A stretch of DNA of 64,000 nt from Elgaria multicarinata webbii (lineage: Eukaryota > Chordata > Lepidosauria > Squamata > Anguidae), in NCBI RefSeq assembly GCF_023053635.1, contig NC_086179.1:1254001-1318000 (forward strand), in the 5' to 3' direction. The position numbers and the translations under genes are program-made. Position 1 is the first letter of the stretch; every line of letters starts with the position of its first letter. This document shows positions 35,301 to 46,215 of the stretch, piece after piece. Under the pieces are notes generated by a model. The model saw nothing but the letters and a program-made list of their open reading frames with translations, did no database searches and was not told the DNA's origin.

Positions 35301-38300
35301 ACCTTCCTCTGTAAGCAGGCGCAGAGCCATAAAGGAACACGGCAGTAGGGTGGCCAGATGGGAAAGAGGGCGGCAGTGGAGCCCACGCCTTAAAGGGTTG
35401 AGGAGAAGAGGGAGCCGTCCCCGTTTCCGTCTGGACTCTTGCAGGGCAGCCAGCCGGGATCGAGGCCCCTGCAGCTGGCAGGTGGGACGGGTGATGGCCC
35501 TTGTAGAGGCTGGCTGGGTGAGGATACCTGTCAGTAGGGATGTGCTCCGCTTCTAATCGGACCGGGGAATTAGAAGTGGAGCGGGGTGCTTCGCCTCCCC
35601 CCTTAAGGCGGAGGCGAAGAGGATTGGGGGGCTGGCGGAGCGTGGCGAAGAGGATCGAGGTGAAAGCGGATCCTTCGCCTCGATCCGGAGCTCCGCCAGA
35701 AAGGTAAGTGGGGTATACCGGGCCCTGCCGCTGTCGGTGTCGCCCATGCGGCGACAGCGGCAGGGCCCGGTAAACACCCCCTCCTCTCCCTTACCTGCCT
35801 CCATCTGCGGTCCGTCGGCTTCTTCAATTGAGCCCGCGGTTCAACCAGGAAGTCTAGGCCGCACTTGTGGCCCAGACTTCCTGGCTGAACCGCGGGCTCA
35901 ATTGAAGAACCCGATGGACCGCGGACGGAGGCAGGTAAGGCCCCCCTCCCCCTTGGTCCCTTACCAGGCTCTGCCGCCGTCGCCGCACGGGCAGCGACAG
36001 CGGCAGGGCCCGGTAAACCCCCCCTCCTCTCCCGGCCTTACCTGGCACCACTCCCCTCCACTGCGAAGAGGAGCGGAGTATGGGCGGAGCGGCGTGGGCC
36101 GATCCGAAATTTTCGGATCGGCTCGTGGGGCGGAGCGGGGGGTCCGTGCACCCCCTTACCTGTCAGGGATGCTTTGAGGTGGATTCCTGCGTTGAGCGGG
36201 GGCGCTGGCGTTGTGGGACTCGATGGCCTTCCTAGGCCCCTTCCCACTCCACCCTTCTAGGATTCTAGGATTTCCCAAACCACTTCCCTATTTGAGCTGT
36301 TCAGCCAACCCGCTCCTCTGGAGGCCAAAAGGGCAGCGGGGCGGAGAACGTCAGAAGAGCCCGGCCAAAGGCCGACCTAGTCCAGCAGCAGGCGCACACC
36401 CGGGGAGCTCAAGGAGCCACCGTCCCAGAAGACTCACGCAAGCCAGCCAAGCCGCACCCCAGCGTCTGCGCCCAGGTCGTGGATCGCTTCCGGCGGCCAC
36501 TGGGCAGCCCGTCCTGGCCAAGGGTGGTCCCTACGGTGGTGGTGAAACAGGGGAGCACCTGCCCACGTGGCAGCCCTTGCCCTGGCGGAGGCCTGGACCT
36601 GGCACAGGAGGAGAGGCACCCTGGCCCGGACCTTACCTGTCGCAGCACTGCCCGTGCAGGAGGCTCTTGGCATAACGGCTCAGGCTCTCCGCCTGCTGGC
36701 GGTCGAAGCCCTGCGACTCTTCGTCCAGGGTCAAGAAGAACGCCGCTCGGTCGATGCAATCCAGCGCCGCCTTGTTCCTCCCTTGGCTGAAATACTTCGT
36801 GCGGGCTTTGGCCCACGGGCATCTGAGAATCCCAGGGGCAGGGAGGGCACGGGGAAGAGAGTACAGACAGGGGCTGAGTCTCACAGCACACTGGGTCTGG
36901 TCCTTCCACCCACACAGAGCCAAATATTTGCTACTGCTGCTGCTGCTGCTGCACCGGCTACTTTATCCTTTGTTTCATCTGCTGCCTTATATGGTTTGCT
37001 GTAATCATTTTATTTACCGTGTTGTTATGCTGTGTTACTATTGCCAATGGATGGTCCCATTCCATTGTGAGCTGCGTCCAAAGCTCTTTGGCTGGCAAGC
37101 GAGGCACGCGCCCCAGAAGCCGGGCCGTCAACCTGCCTCCGCAGGGCCCACCCCCTCCACCCACCGCCCAAAGTGAGCTAGGCAGCCGCCGCGTGTGCCC
37201 TCCCCGCCTTCTTCCATCCCCCACCAGCCCAGGGCCACAAGGGTCACCTGTCCCCAGCAGTGAGGGCGGCCAGTTTGAGCTCGCCAGGCTGCGGAGGCGA
37301 CGGGTCGTCCAGGATACGCTGGAACTGCATCTCCAGTTCGCGGGGCGACAGCAGCTTCCCGGCATGGTAGAGCCAGACCTTGTAAAAGCGGCCTTTGTGG
37401 TAGACGGCCAGGTGTTTGCTGTCTGACAGGTGAAGAAGGGTATCTGCAATGGGGGTGGATGGAGAGTGGAGAGAGAGCGCAATGACAGGGTGTGAAAGCT
37501 GGCAGAGGTAGGACGTGATCCTCTGGGACAGTTACAAGATGGGGGATTCTTGGCTCAGCAACACTACAAACGAGAAGGATCTTGGAATTGTTGTAGACTG
37601 CAAGCTGAATAGGAGCCAACAGTGCGCTATGGCTGCAAGAAAGGCCAATGCTATTTTGGGTTGCATTAATAGAAGTATAGCTTCCAAATTATGTGAGGTC
37701 CTGGTTCCTCTCTATTCGGCCCTGGTTAGGCCTCATCTAGAGTATTGCGTCCAGTTCTGGGCTCCACAATTCAAGAAGGACGCAGACAAGCTGGAGCGTG
37801 TTCAGAGGAGGGCAACCAGGATGATCAGGGGTCTGGAAACAAAGCCCTAGGAAGAGAGACTGAAAGAACTGGGCATATTTAGCCTGGAGAAGAGAAGATG
37901 GAGGGGAGACATGATAGCACTCTTCAAATACTGAAAAGGTTGTCACACAGAGGAGGGCCAGGATCTTTTCTCGATCCTCCCAGAGTGCAGGACACGGAAT
38001 AACGGGCTCAAGTTAAAGGAAGCCAGATTACGGCTGGACATCAGGGAAAACTTCCTGACTGTTAGAGCAGTATGACAGTGGAACCAGTGACCTAGGGAGG
38101 TGGTGGGCTCTCCCACACTAGAGGCCTTCAAGAGGCAGCTGGACAACCACCTGTCAGGGATGCTTTAGGGTGGATTCCTGCATTGAGCAGGGGGTTGGAC
38201 TCGATGGCCTTCTAGGACCCTTCCAACTCTGCTATTCTATGATTCTATGACTTAAGCTGGCCTGGGGCTTCTCTGCCCACCTCCCTCCCTCGGGCTCCCG

Positions 38301-41300
38301 TTATCTAAGGGGGCAGAGGGAACAATATACGTTGGGTTCTTTCTAGATCCTGTTTGTGATCCGAAGTCATCGTGGTATATCACACACATTCAGAAGAAGA
38401 GGGACTCCCTGTTGCGAGGTGTGCGCAGGAGTGCACAGACGACCCCGCACTCCGGTAGCTGCATCCTCCCTGCCCAGGCTGCTAGCAGGGAAAAGGCCTT
38501 GTTGCCCGCTTGTGAGCACAACTCCTGAAGATATAAATCCCTGCAAGCCTTTTTCATACTTGTTGGCAGTACGAAAGAGCCGAGGCACCCTGGCCCCTCA
38601 GGGGTCAAAGGTAGACCACGCCTGCTCACCTGGCAGCTCCTCGCTGGCAGAAGTGTAGGGATGAATGTGGCCCCCTGGTAGTGAGACAACTGCACTCCAC
38701 GTATGCTCAGGGGTACGCCCTCCTTGCCAATTTACTACTTCACATTCAAGATGGGATCTGGCATTCAGGTGAGGTTGCAACTTTGAGCTGACACATATCC
38801 TTTGTAGCCTCCTTTTTGTGGCGACGTGGACAGGGCATTCTGGTGCCTCCTCCCTTTCTCCTTCTCTCAGTGTAGGTACCCTCTAGCAGGACATTCTCCT
38901 GCAAAAGCCTTCTTGCAATGAACGCCAGCTGTGCCAGAGCCCTTGGGGGCCCATGGGGCAGATCCATCCAGTCTCTCTCTCTCTCTCTCTCATCTCTCTC
39001 TCCCACAACAATGGGGCCCTGGATCTGTTGCCTCCTGGCAAGTCCTTTGGCTAAGAAAAGGAGCGATGGAGCAGGAAGGCCCCGTGTCCAAATTTCACCT
39101 CTGCCATGAACTGCACTATTGCCCCCCTCTGCCCCTTTCCTGGGGATAATAATATTGGCCTACCTTTCAGGACTGTTGTGAGGCTTACCCCAAGATAAAG
39201 GCTGCCATGAAGAGCGCTGCAAGGTCTAAGGCCTGACATCAGTTCAAAAGAGCCACCACCACACACACCTTGAAGGTGACTTATTAGAGCAGAGCTAGAA
39301 CTCCGCCGGGGCACCTGCCGGATCACCCTTCCCACCCTCTGATGCTGCCCACCTGCCTCCTGGCCGGGGATGCGCGTGGTGTTGAACATCCTCTCCATCT
39401 GGTAGGAGCACATGGGCACAACTCCGAGAGCCATCACCTGGTGGCAAAAGGTGGGGGTCACCCAGGCCTCGAAGAGCAGGCAAGTACAGGTGGGGACAGA
39501 GGTTCCTTCGGCTCTCCAGCTCCCCAGCCCCACGGAACGGCAGAGAGCAGGGCCTGCTGCACCTCCCCTCCCCTCTTCACAAGGGCACTACCTAGGAGCC
39601 GTGGCGAGGAAGCCCCAGGGCCGCTGCCAGGAACGGCGAGGCCAGAGCCCCTTCCGGCAAGAAGCCCCCCGCCCCGGCATGATCACCGCTGCTCTCGCCC
39701 TGCACCCAGGAATAACCGAGGTAGCCCGAGAGAGGCCTCGGTGGGGCGCCCCGCCTCTTGCAGGAGCCCTGCCCAGGCACCCCAACTTTGGGAAGCCCCC
39801 CTTTCCTCCTGCCCTCACTCACAGGCGCCAGCTCCTCACGGTCCAGCTGGCGTCGGTACAGCATGATGGCGTGCACGGCGTTGCCTGCCCGGGCAGCCTG
39901 GACTGGCGTGGGGGTGGCGTACAGGAAATCCTGGTCAAGCAGAGGGGGGGGGGGGAAGCCCCAAGTCACACAGGGAGGGGTGGGGGGGTGATAAGGGGCA
40001 TCCTTCCAGGACTTCCCCCAAATGACAGCAGCTTTTCCAGGCTCCGCCCACGGGCCCCACTGCTGGCTGCAGCTGACGGGTGGCTGGCAGGGCCACCAGA
40101 TTCCAGCCGGTGGGGCTGTGACGTGCCCCAACCCCTCTCGGCTCCCACGGCCAACTGCACTCACCATGACGTAGTAGTTGCTGTTCACCATGATGGGGGC
40201 TCTGCCCCGCAGGTAGATGTATTCTTCCCACCAGTCGCTCACCTGCCAAGCAAGCACACAATCCCCCGTGGGCGTCCCAGCCTGCCTGGGTGAGCCGAAG
40301 AGGCCCCCTGGAAAGGAGGCCACCGCGCTGCCCAAGGAGGGAGGGGCGCTCTCTTCACGGACTGGCTTTGCTGGAGGGGGCAGCAGCTGGCTACCAGATT
40401 TGGGGAGGGGTGTCTGCAAAGGATGGGACACCCGTGCAAGATGGTGCGGCAGGGGCGCTGGGTGGAGGGGGGAATGCACGCTGCAGGGGCCTGCAGGGCC
40501 ACCTGAGGGGCTGGGAGGGAGGGGGCTACCGCTGGCCCAGCAAAGAGACTCACGTAATTGGTGGCCCACCAGGACTTGAGGATGAGGTACTTCTGGAGCT
40601 GAGGGGCCATCTGTTTCTGGAAGTCCAAGGCCAAGGCCTCCATGCGGCCGTACCAGTCCTCGTCCATCAGGTGGCGGACAGAGAAGAGATACTGTGGGCA
40701 CAGGAAGATGGCTGAGCATTTGTGTGTGTGGGGGGTCACCTCCCACCACCTGGGGGCCATTTGCCTTATTCCGGGGCAGGCTGCAACAGCACCCACGTCC
40801 TGCTCCAGGGAAGCTCAAACCAGCTGTAAGGCTGCTGGTAAATGCAGCCTCCTCTCGGGGAGGCCCCTGGCCCTGGGTGTGACAGCAGCAGTGAGGAGGT
40901 GGGCTGGAGAGGCTGCCAGCAATCCGGAGCCCGGGGAGGCGGAGGAGAAGCCCACGCCCACCAGCAGCCACTGAGCCACGTGCCCCTTGAGCAGCGCCCC
41001 CACCTCCACCCCCAAAGCTGCCATGGTGGGATGGGGGGGTGAGAGGGTGAGATGGTGACGGTCCCAGATCTCTGGCAAGGCTGAACAGCCACCAAACCCA
41101 GGGGGCGGCTGCTGCTGCTGCCTGGCGTTCTTCCCAGACAGAAGGAGACGCCGTAGACTGCGTAGGTTCATCCAGCATAACAACCGCCCCAGATCCTGCT
41201 CTCAGAGCCCCCCAGGCACAGGGAATGGGGAAGGTGGAAATGGCCCAACTCCCCTGGAAAGGAGAAGGAGCGCAAGCTTCAAGGGGGCTTGCGAAGAATC

Positions 41301-42367
41301 TCCTCGGGGGGTCAGACCAAACGCCGACAGACGGACGGACAGACGGGGCTGGCACCAGGCCAGCGGCTCCGTGTACTGCTGACTTCCACCCTTGGCCCGT
41401 CACGCCCGGCTTGGCCCGCCCTCAACCGGCAGCAGCTCACCAAGGCCCTTCCTAGCCCAGCTACCCAGGAGGCCCCTTGAAGCGGAGTTGGCACATGCTG
41501 GACCTGGGAGCTGCGGCAGTGAGTGGGTCTCTGCCCCACGGTGACGAAGGCTCCTCTGGAACAGAAGCAACAGGCAGCCTCCTCTCCGGGGCAGAGACCC
41601 CACTCCCCACTCCCCCTCCCGCCACTCCCTGTCCAAGGACCAAGCCCCCATCTGCACATCCGCCGCCCCTCTTACCCGCTGAATGGTGTCCTCCACGCGG
41701 GGCACGGGCAGCTTGGGCAGGGAGGTCTGGAAGCTGTACAGCAAAGGGTTGCGGCCGGACATCACTTTTACCATGGTCTGGAACCGGATGGAGGGCAGGT
41801 GAGAGAAGCAGGCGTTACAGTGGAGCCCACTGATCAAAGCGCTCTACATCCCATAGTGCTTTGGCTTCAAGATGCCCTTCTCTCGGTCCCACCCCCATCC
41901 CAGGCACGCCTGGTGGGAACATGGGAGAGGGCCTTCTCGGTGGCTGCTCCAGGGCTGTGGAACTCCCTTCCCAGGGAAGCTAGGCTGGCTCCCTCCTTGA
42001 TGGGCTTCTGGAGGCAGGCAAAAACTTTCCCGTTCCGGCCGGCCTTTGGCAAATAGACTGGACCTCTGTCTATGCATAGGACTTTTAAAATTGCTATTCG
42101 TCTTTTAAATGTTTTGATATTGCAGTGCATTTACCGTATTTCTTCGATTCTAAGACACACTTTTCCCCCCATATAAACATCTCTAAAAACGGAGTGTGTC
42201 TTAGAATCGCGGGTGCATTTATTATTTCTTAGAATCAAACCTTTTTTTTTCTGTTGGTGGTACTGAAATTAACTTTTGTATATTTCTATTTATAGGTTTT
42301 AATTATATATGTTTTAATTTTGTAAAGCCGCCTTGAGGCCCAGCATTGGGCAAAAGGAGGGATATAA

Positions 42368-42419
<52 letters not shown>

Positions 42420-45105
42420 GAAGAGCAGAGCCGGAAGGGGCCTACAAGGCCATCGAGTCCAACCCCCTGCTCCATGCAGGAATACACCCTAAAGCATCCC
42501 TGACAGAGGGTTGTCCAGCTGCCTCTTGAAGGCCTCTCGTGTGGGAGAGCCCACAACCTCCCTAGGTCACGAGTTCCATAGTCGTACTGCCCTAACAGTC
42601 AGGAAGTTTTTCCTGATGTCCATCTGGAATCTGGCTTCCTTTTCACTTGAGCCCGTTATTCCGTGTCCTGTACTCTGGGAGGATGGAGAAGAGATCCTGG
42701 CCCTCCTCTGTGTGGCAACCTTTTAAGTATTTGAAGAGTGTTATCATGTCTCCCCTTAATCTTCTCTTCTCCAAGCTAAACATGCCCAGTTCATAATAAT
42801 AATAATAACAATACTACTACTACTACTAATAATAATAATATGTTATCATCATCATCATCATCATCATCATCTTGGTGATTTACAGCCTGCCTTTCCACAT
42901 AGTTATCATGGTGGCTTCCCGAAGAAAAGAAAACGGAAACAGTAGCACAGGACACACCTGGCCCTTTTGAAACAGGAAGAGCTTGGCGCAAGGTAACTGA
43001 GCGGAGTGGGACCACGTCCTGCAAGTGGGAGAGGACCCATCCCGGTGCACCCCTGCACCTGCAGGCACACCCTCCGAGAGGACTCACCACCCAGATCTTG
43101 GTGCTGTAGCTGGTCTTGCCGTGGGGCTCGAACATCCAGCCGTGGTAGGACAGCAGCAGTTTGAGTGTCTGGCGGCAGAGCAGGATGCCGGAGACCCAGA
43201 CGCCCGTGGAGAACAGGATGGCGCTCAGCAGGGTTCGGTTGCGGAGGCTCAAGCAGCGACTGCTGGAGAAGTGGGGGAGGCGGCAGCTTGGGTGCTGAGC
43301 CAGACATAGCCGGGAGCTGCGCCAGCCCCACCCCAGCGCTGCCGAAGGGCTCCGGTCTGGGAGGGATGTGCCTGATTGGCAAAAGACGGGCCTCTCCCCG
43401 CGGCACAAGGATGGCATTTGCCACCACGAGACACGGTGATGGCCACCGCTTTGGGTGGCTCTGCAAGGGGAATGTGGATGGATTCATGGAGGGGGAGAAG
43501 GCCAAGGACGGACGGGTCCCGGGGTGCAGGAAGGGAGGGTGCAGGGGCTGGCACGCACCTGGTGGGCAGGTGTCTCTGGATCTTGCAGATCAGCCCCATG
43601 GACACATCCACGCGGAGGTACGTGGAACCCACTGTTGCTATGACGATGGCCAGCCAGCCTGAAGGAGTGCCAGGAAACACACCTGTCCGGATACTGTTCT
43701 GTGGGAACCAGCGATGTCAGACCCAGGCCAAAGGAGGGATGGGGGGAACAGGGACAGGTTAGGGAGAGCGTGTGGAACTGCTCCGAAATTGTTTGGATGG
43801 GGAGTGGCATGAAAATATTGTAAATAAATAAATAAATAAATAGCAGGCCCCCAGTTGGGCCTGCCAGTGCTGCCTTTTGTCCCGTCCCGTCCCCCGGTGC
43901 CTTTGGCCTGCTCCAGCCCCTGTGCTGAGCAAGGCCTTCTCCCTCTCCCAGCCGGTACACCGTTGCCTTGGCCGGCCCAAGGGGCCACAGCTGTCCCCAG
44001 CCCAGGCAGCCCCGTTTCTGAAAGCCACCACGCATGAAGGCACGAAGGCAGCAACACACGTGCCCAGGGCCACGCTCCGCGTTGGAAGGGAACCTGGCAG
44101 GAGGAGGGTCAGCTTCTCGGTGGGGGAGGCTGGCCTGCCCCAGGTTTCCCACGGGCAATGGTGCAAGCCTCCGCTCACGACCGGCTGGAGAGCAGCCACC
44201 GCCCTGGAGCGGAGCACGTGCTTGCATGCAGACAGCGCTGCCTCCGTGCCCCGGCATCTCCAGTTCCAGGATCCCAGGGGAGGGGGAGGGGTCTCCTCTG
44301 CCTGGGCCACCAGAGGAGGTGATGAGGACCGTGGGCTTGGCGGACCAAGTGGCTCAGCAGGAAGCCGCTTGCAGGGAGGGGGCCGTCGCTCAGCGGTTGA
44401 GCACAAGCGTCTCATTCTTGGGTTCGCTCTCTGGCCTCCCTGGATAGAATAGGGGTCCAGGCAGCAGGTGTGTGTGTGTGGGGGGGAAGCCTTAGGGAGC
44501 TACTGCCAGGGAGAGCAGAGGGGCCAAGGCTCAGGCCCTGGTGTAAAGCGCTTCATACAATGACCCAAATGAGAGCTGGACCAGCCTGCCAAAAATGCCC
44601 ACCTTGTGTGCGCCTGTATGAAGGCCCCAGGCACATTCAGAAGGTTTGGAAGCATTGGGATTGCAACGGGGTGTGTGTGTGTGTTTGTTGGGAAGCCCTC
44701 AGTAAAGCCCAGGCAAGTGCTTCACGCACACACGCGTGCAAACACACACACACACACACTCACTCACTCCAGAACCACCAGACATAGGACTACTTGCAGG
44801 GCCCTCCAAATCACAGTCAAGAAACCCCAGAGCACTTGGGGCATGATGTGGACTCCGTGCGCCCCCCATCCCACCCCCACCTAAGAACGAGTGACCTCGA
44901 GAGGGAGGGGCCGGGGACCCCTGCCGCACTCCACCCCTGCTCACCTTGAGGCGGGCAAAGCGCTTCTTCCAGGAGGAGACCCCCGACAAGTAGATCTGCT
45001 TGAGGGCTTCACGACTCAGCTGGAAATCCACCCCCTCCGGAGTGACCGTGAACTGGAAGGCGACCGCCTGGTGGGCTTCCGCCATCTTGCAGGGTCTGCT
45101 ACGAC
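28882..45105 (-). CDS. CPT1B: Carnitine O-palmitoyltransferase 1, muscle isoform (CPT1B)
   Basis: Outer mitochondrial membrane enzyme that transfers long acyl chains from CoA to carnitine, the malonyl-CoA-inhibited gate to beta-oxidation. Coding exons, 5' to 3' on the minus strand: 45085-44945, 43698-43559, 43259(or 43262)-43088, 41777-41676, 40691-40554, 40242-40165, 39930-39823, 39437-39353, 37443-37248, 36822-36637, 34955-34850, 34722-34606, 33402-33238, 32880-32746, 31937-31785, 30566-30453, 29764-29672, 28971-28882. They join in phase to 772 residues, the human CPT1B length. Glu3 and His5 (malonyl-CoA sensing) are present; membrane segments lie near 54-76 and 103-122; the catalytic His is about 471 in AEHSWADAP; the STSQTP motif starts near 683. 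Wording of exons 2 and 3 fits CPT1B better than CPT1A. The 5' UTR part of the first coding exon begins at 45105 after a CCTTCCAG acceptor, so at least one non-coding exon lies upstream. No canonical AATAAA was found after the stop. Introns hold CR1, L2 and a hAT MITE. Confidence 0.96.
29064..29162 (-). mobile_element. CR1 3' end of a different subfamily
   Basis: CACAGAATCACAGAATTGTG, then GCTGGAAGGGACCTCAAGG and ATCATCCAGTCCAACCC. Differs from the dominant subfamily here. It lies in the last CPT1B intron. Confidence 0.7.
29336..29391. repeat. (TG)n microsatellite in CPT1B intron
   Basis: About 28 dinucleotide units with one TGCG interruption; alternating purine-pyrimidine, could form Z-DNA. 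Confidence 0.9.
29549..29574. repeat. (GGGA)n tract
   Basis: Six GGGA units in the CPT1B intron just 3' of exon 18; four or more G-triplets on the + strand, a possible G-quadruplex. Confidence 0.75.
30354..30403. repeat. (CA)n microsatellite in CPT1B intron
   Basis: CA repeat with an ACGCACGTGCAC interruption. Confidence 0.85.
31032..31242 (+). mobile_element. CR1 LINE fragment in CPT1B intron
   Basis: GGCTGCATTAATAGAAGTAC is joined by an internal deletion to the C-terminal end (GAACCAGTGACCTCGGGAGG) and the 3' repeat TCTATGATTCTATG. Confidence 0.75.
31619..31650. repeat. (GGA)n tract in CPT1B intron
   Basis: About ten GGA units, 135 bases past the donor of exon 16. Confidence 0.85.
35163..35207. 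repeat. (CCCTCT)n/(CT)n tract in CPT1B intron
   Basis: Four CCCTCT-type units then a CT run; pyrimidine only on the + strand. Confidence 0.8.
35535..36158. mobile_element. GC-rich serial-hairpin hAT MITE, copy 2
   Basis: Same family as 23612-24241, in reverse orientation, with a perfect CCTGTCAG duplication (35527-35534 and 36159-36166). Begins TAGGGATGTGCTCCGC and ends GTGCACCCCCTTA. Its central palindrome is more complete than in copy 1: GGAAGTCTAGGCC and GGCCCAGACTTCC flank the axis near 35865. It lies in a CPT1B intron, joined to a CR1 3' end. Confidence 0.85.
36159..36270 (+). mobile_element. CR1 3' end next to the hAT MITE
   Basis: CCTGTCAGGGATGCTTTGAG and the diverged 3' repeat TTCTAGGATTCTAGGA. 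The hAT copy at 35535-36158 was inserted at the CCTGTCAG site of this CR1. Confidence 0.75.
37530..38250 (+). mobile_element. CR1 LINE fragment in CPT1B intron
   Basis: About 720 bp. Encodes [39 protein letters not shown] and [20 protein letters not shown] in +, then the C-terminal segment and 3' repeat. One in-frame stop follows ETKP and the frame slips later. Confidence 0.85.
41890..42417 (+). mobile_element. L2-like LINE 3' end in CPT1B intron
   Basis: Encodes [20 protein letters not shown] and ends with GTAAAGCCGCCTTGAGGCCC, GGGATATAAAATAATAATAA. Interrupted by a MITE-like fragment at 42131-42215. Confidence 0.7.
42131..42215. mobile_element. MITE-like fragment inside the L2 tail
   Basis: CGATTCTAAGACACACTTTT and GTGTGTCTTAGAATCG form an inverted pair about 50 bp apart, starting from ACCGTATTTCTTCG. 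It interrupts the 3' UTR of the L2-like fragment at 41890-42417. Confidence 0.5.
42366..42418. repeat. (AAT)n microsatellite
   Basis: About seventeen AAT units forming the tail of the L2-like fragment and abutting a CR1. Confidence 0.9.
42418..42792 (-). mobile_element. CR1 LINE fragment in CPT1B intron
   Basis: Directly follows an (AAT)n run. Minus-strand C-terminal CR1 coding and 3' UTR, ending at the CATGCCCAGTT segment, where a second ATAAT microsatellite begins. Confidence 0.8.
42793..42871. repeat. Compound (AAT)/(ACT)/(ATC)n microsatellite
   Basis: ATAAT, then TACTAC, then ATAAT and about eight ATC units, in a CPT1B intron at the end of a CR1. Confidence 0.85.
43415..43510 (+). mobile_element. 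CR1-clade LINE fragment, TTCTTATG-tail subfamily
   Basis: GTGATGGCCACCGCTTTGGG and GATGGATTCATGGAGGGGGA match the coding end of the copy at 11.45 kb. No 3' end present. Confidence 0.5.
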
Positions 45106-45479
45106 CTGGAAGGAGGCAGGAGGGGAGCGGCTGAGTGCTTCACACCACGGCACTGTAACCCCCTGGCCTGGCAGCCTGCACATTCCCTGCCACATCCCCT
45201 GCCAAGGACTGGGCCTCCAATGGAGAATCCCCCAAAGAGAGCCAGCTCTGCACCAGACCCCTGCACTCAGAGAGGAACGGCCACACGTGCCCTGCCTGCC
45301 CCGTCTCCCGGCCAAGATGGCCGGCAGATTCCCAGGCCAAAGTCAAGCCATTGAGAAGAGGCAAAAGCCAGAACCACCCCCACCCCCCTCCCTGAAGTGA
45401 TTAGGAGCAAAAGTTAGGTGGTGGTGGGCAACTTACAACACTCCTATGCACATTAGAAACAGGGAGGGTTCTTCTAGGC

Positions 45480-46116
45480 CAGAGCTTTCCAAACTTTTCA
45501 CGTTGGTGACACACTTTTTAGACAGGCATCATTTCGTGACACAGTAATTCAGTTTTACTAGCAAACCGGAGGTTAAACTAATCCCTTATAAGAGATACGG
45601 ACACATACATAAATCGTAATAACGAAATGTATGGGGACACAACATATCTCATGAAAACCTTTCATTTATATTTTTAAAATATATGATTTGCAAGATAATA
45701 ACATACATTTCCAAGACTTTTCACATTGAACCAATTTTGTTGAGCTGCGATCGAGCAGCGGTTGAGACGGTCTTCTGTCAAAAAACTGGACCCACGGAAT
45801 TTCTCGAACACGTCACTTCAGGTGCAGCCGCATCACCGGAAGTGATGCGGAATCAGCTGTTTCGACCCGATTATGCGTACTGCGCATGTGCAGCACCTGT
45901 ATGATCCCTCGACCGTGGTGTGCATACGCGGATACGACGGAAGGGGAATATACTAGTGCACCATACTGATTGGCACCTTTGCTGCGTAAAAATGCATGCA
46001 AGTTGGTCTTGCTTATTTCACATAGACTCAGAGGTTTCTCATTACATTCGCGTGACACACCTACACACTGCAGCGGGCACATTAACGTGTTGCGACACAC
46101 AGTTTGGAAAGCTCTG
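45480..46116. mobile_element. Non-autonomous hAT element with 8-bp duplication
   Basis: Ends CAGAGCTTTCCAAACTTTTC and AGTTTGGAAAGCTCTG are inverted repeats, flanked by a perfect TTCTAGGC duplication (45472-45479 and 46117-46124). 637 bp, AT-richer than its flanks, no transposase frame. It lies just upstream of the CPT1B initiator exon. Confidence 0.88.
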
Positions 46117-46123
46117 TTCTAGG

Positions 46124-46215
46124 CAAACTGGCACCATCCAGATGTTTTGACTACAACTCCCATCAGCCCCAGCCATTATGGCCAATGGTGTGGAACATTT
46201 GGAGGGCACCACGTT
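46124..46215. repeat. Fold-back repeat fragment
   Basis: CTACAACTCCCATCAGCCCC, GCCATTATGGCCAATGG and TTTGGAGGGCACCACGTTGC match one arm and the core of the family seen at 53.8 kb. The hAT at 45480-46116 ends next to it. Confidence 0.5.

Noticed and set aside
39592-41403. 603-codon minus-strand open frame
   Set aside because: Runs through CPT1B exons and GC-rich introns; only the segments bounded by splice sites are coding.
28882-45105. CPT1A rather than CPT1B
   Set aside because: Exon 2 and 3 wording ([30 protein letters not shown]) and 772-residue length follow CPT1B, although some stretches resemble CPT1A.
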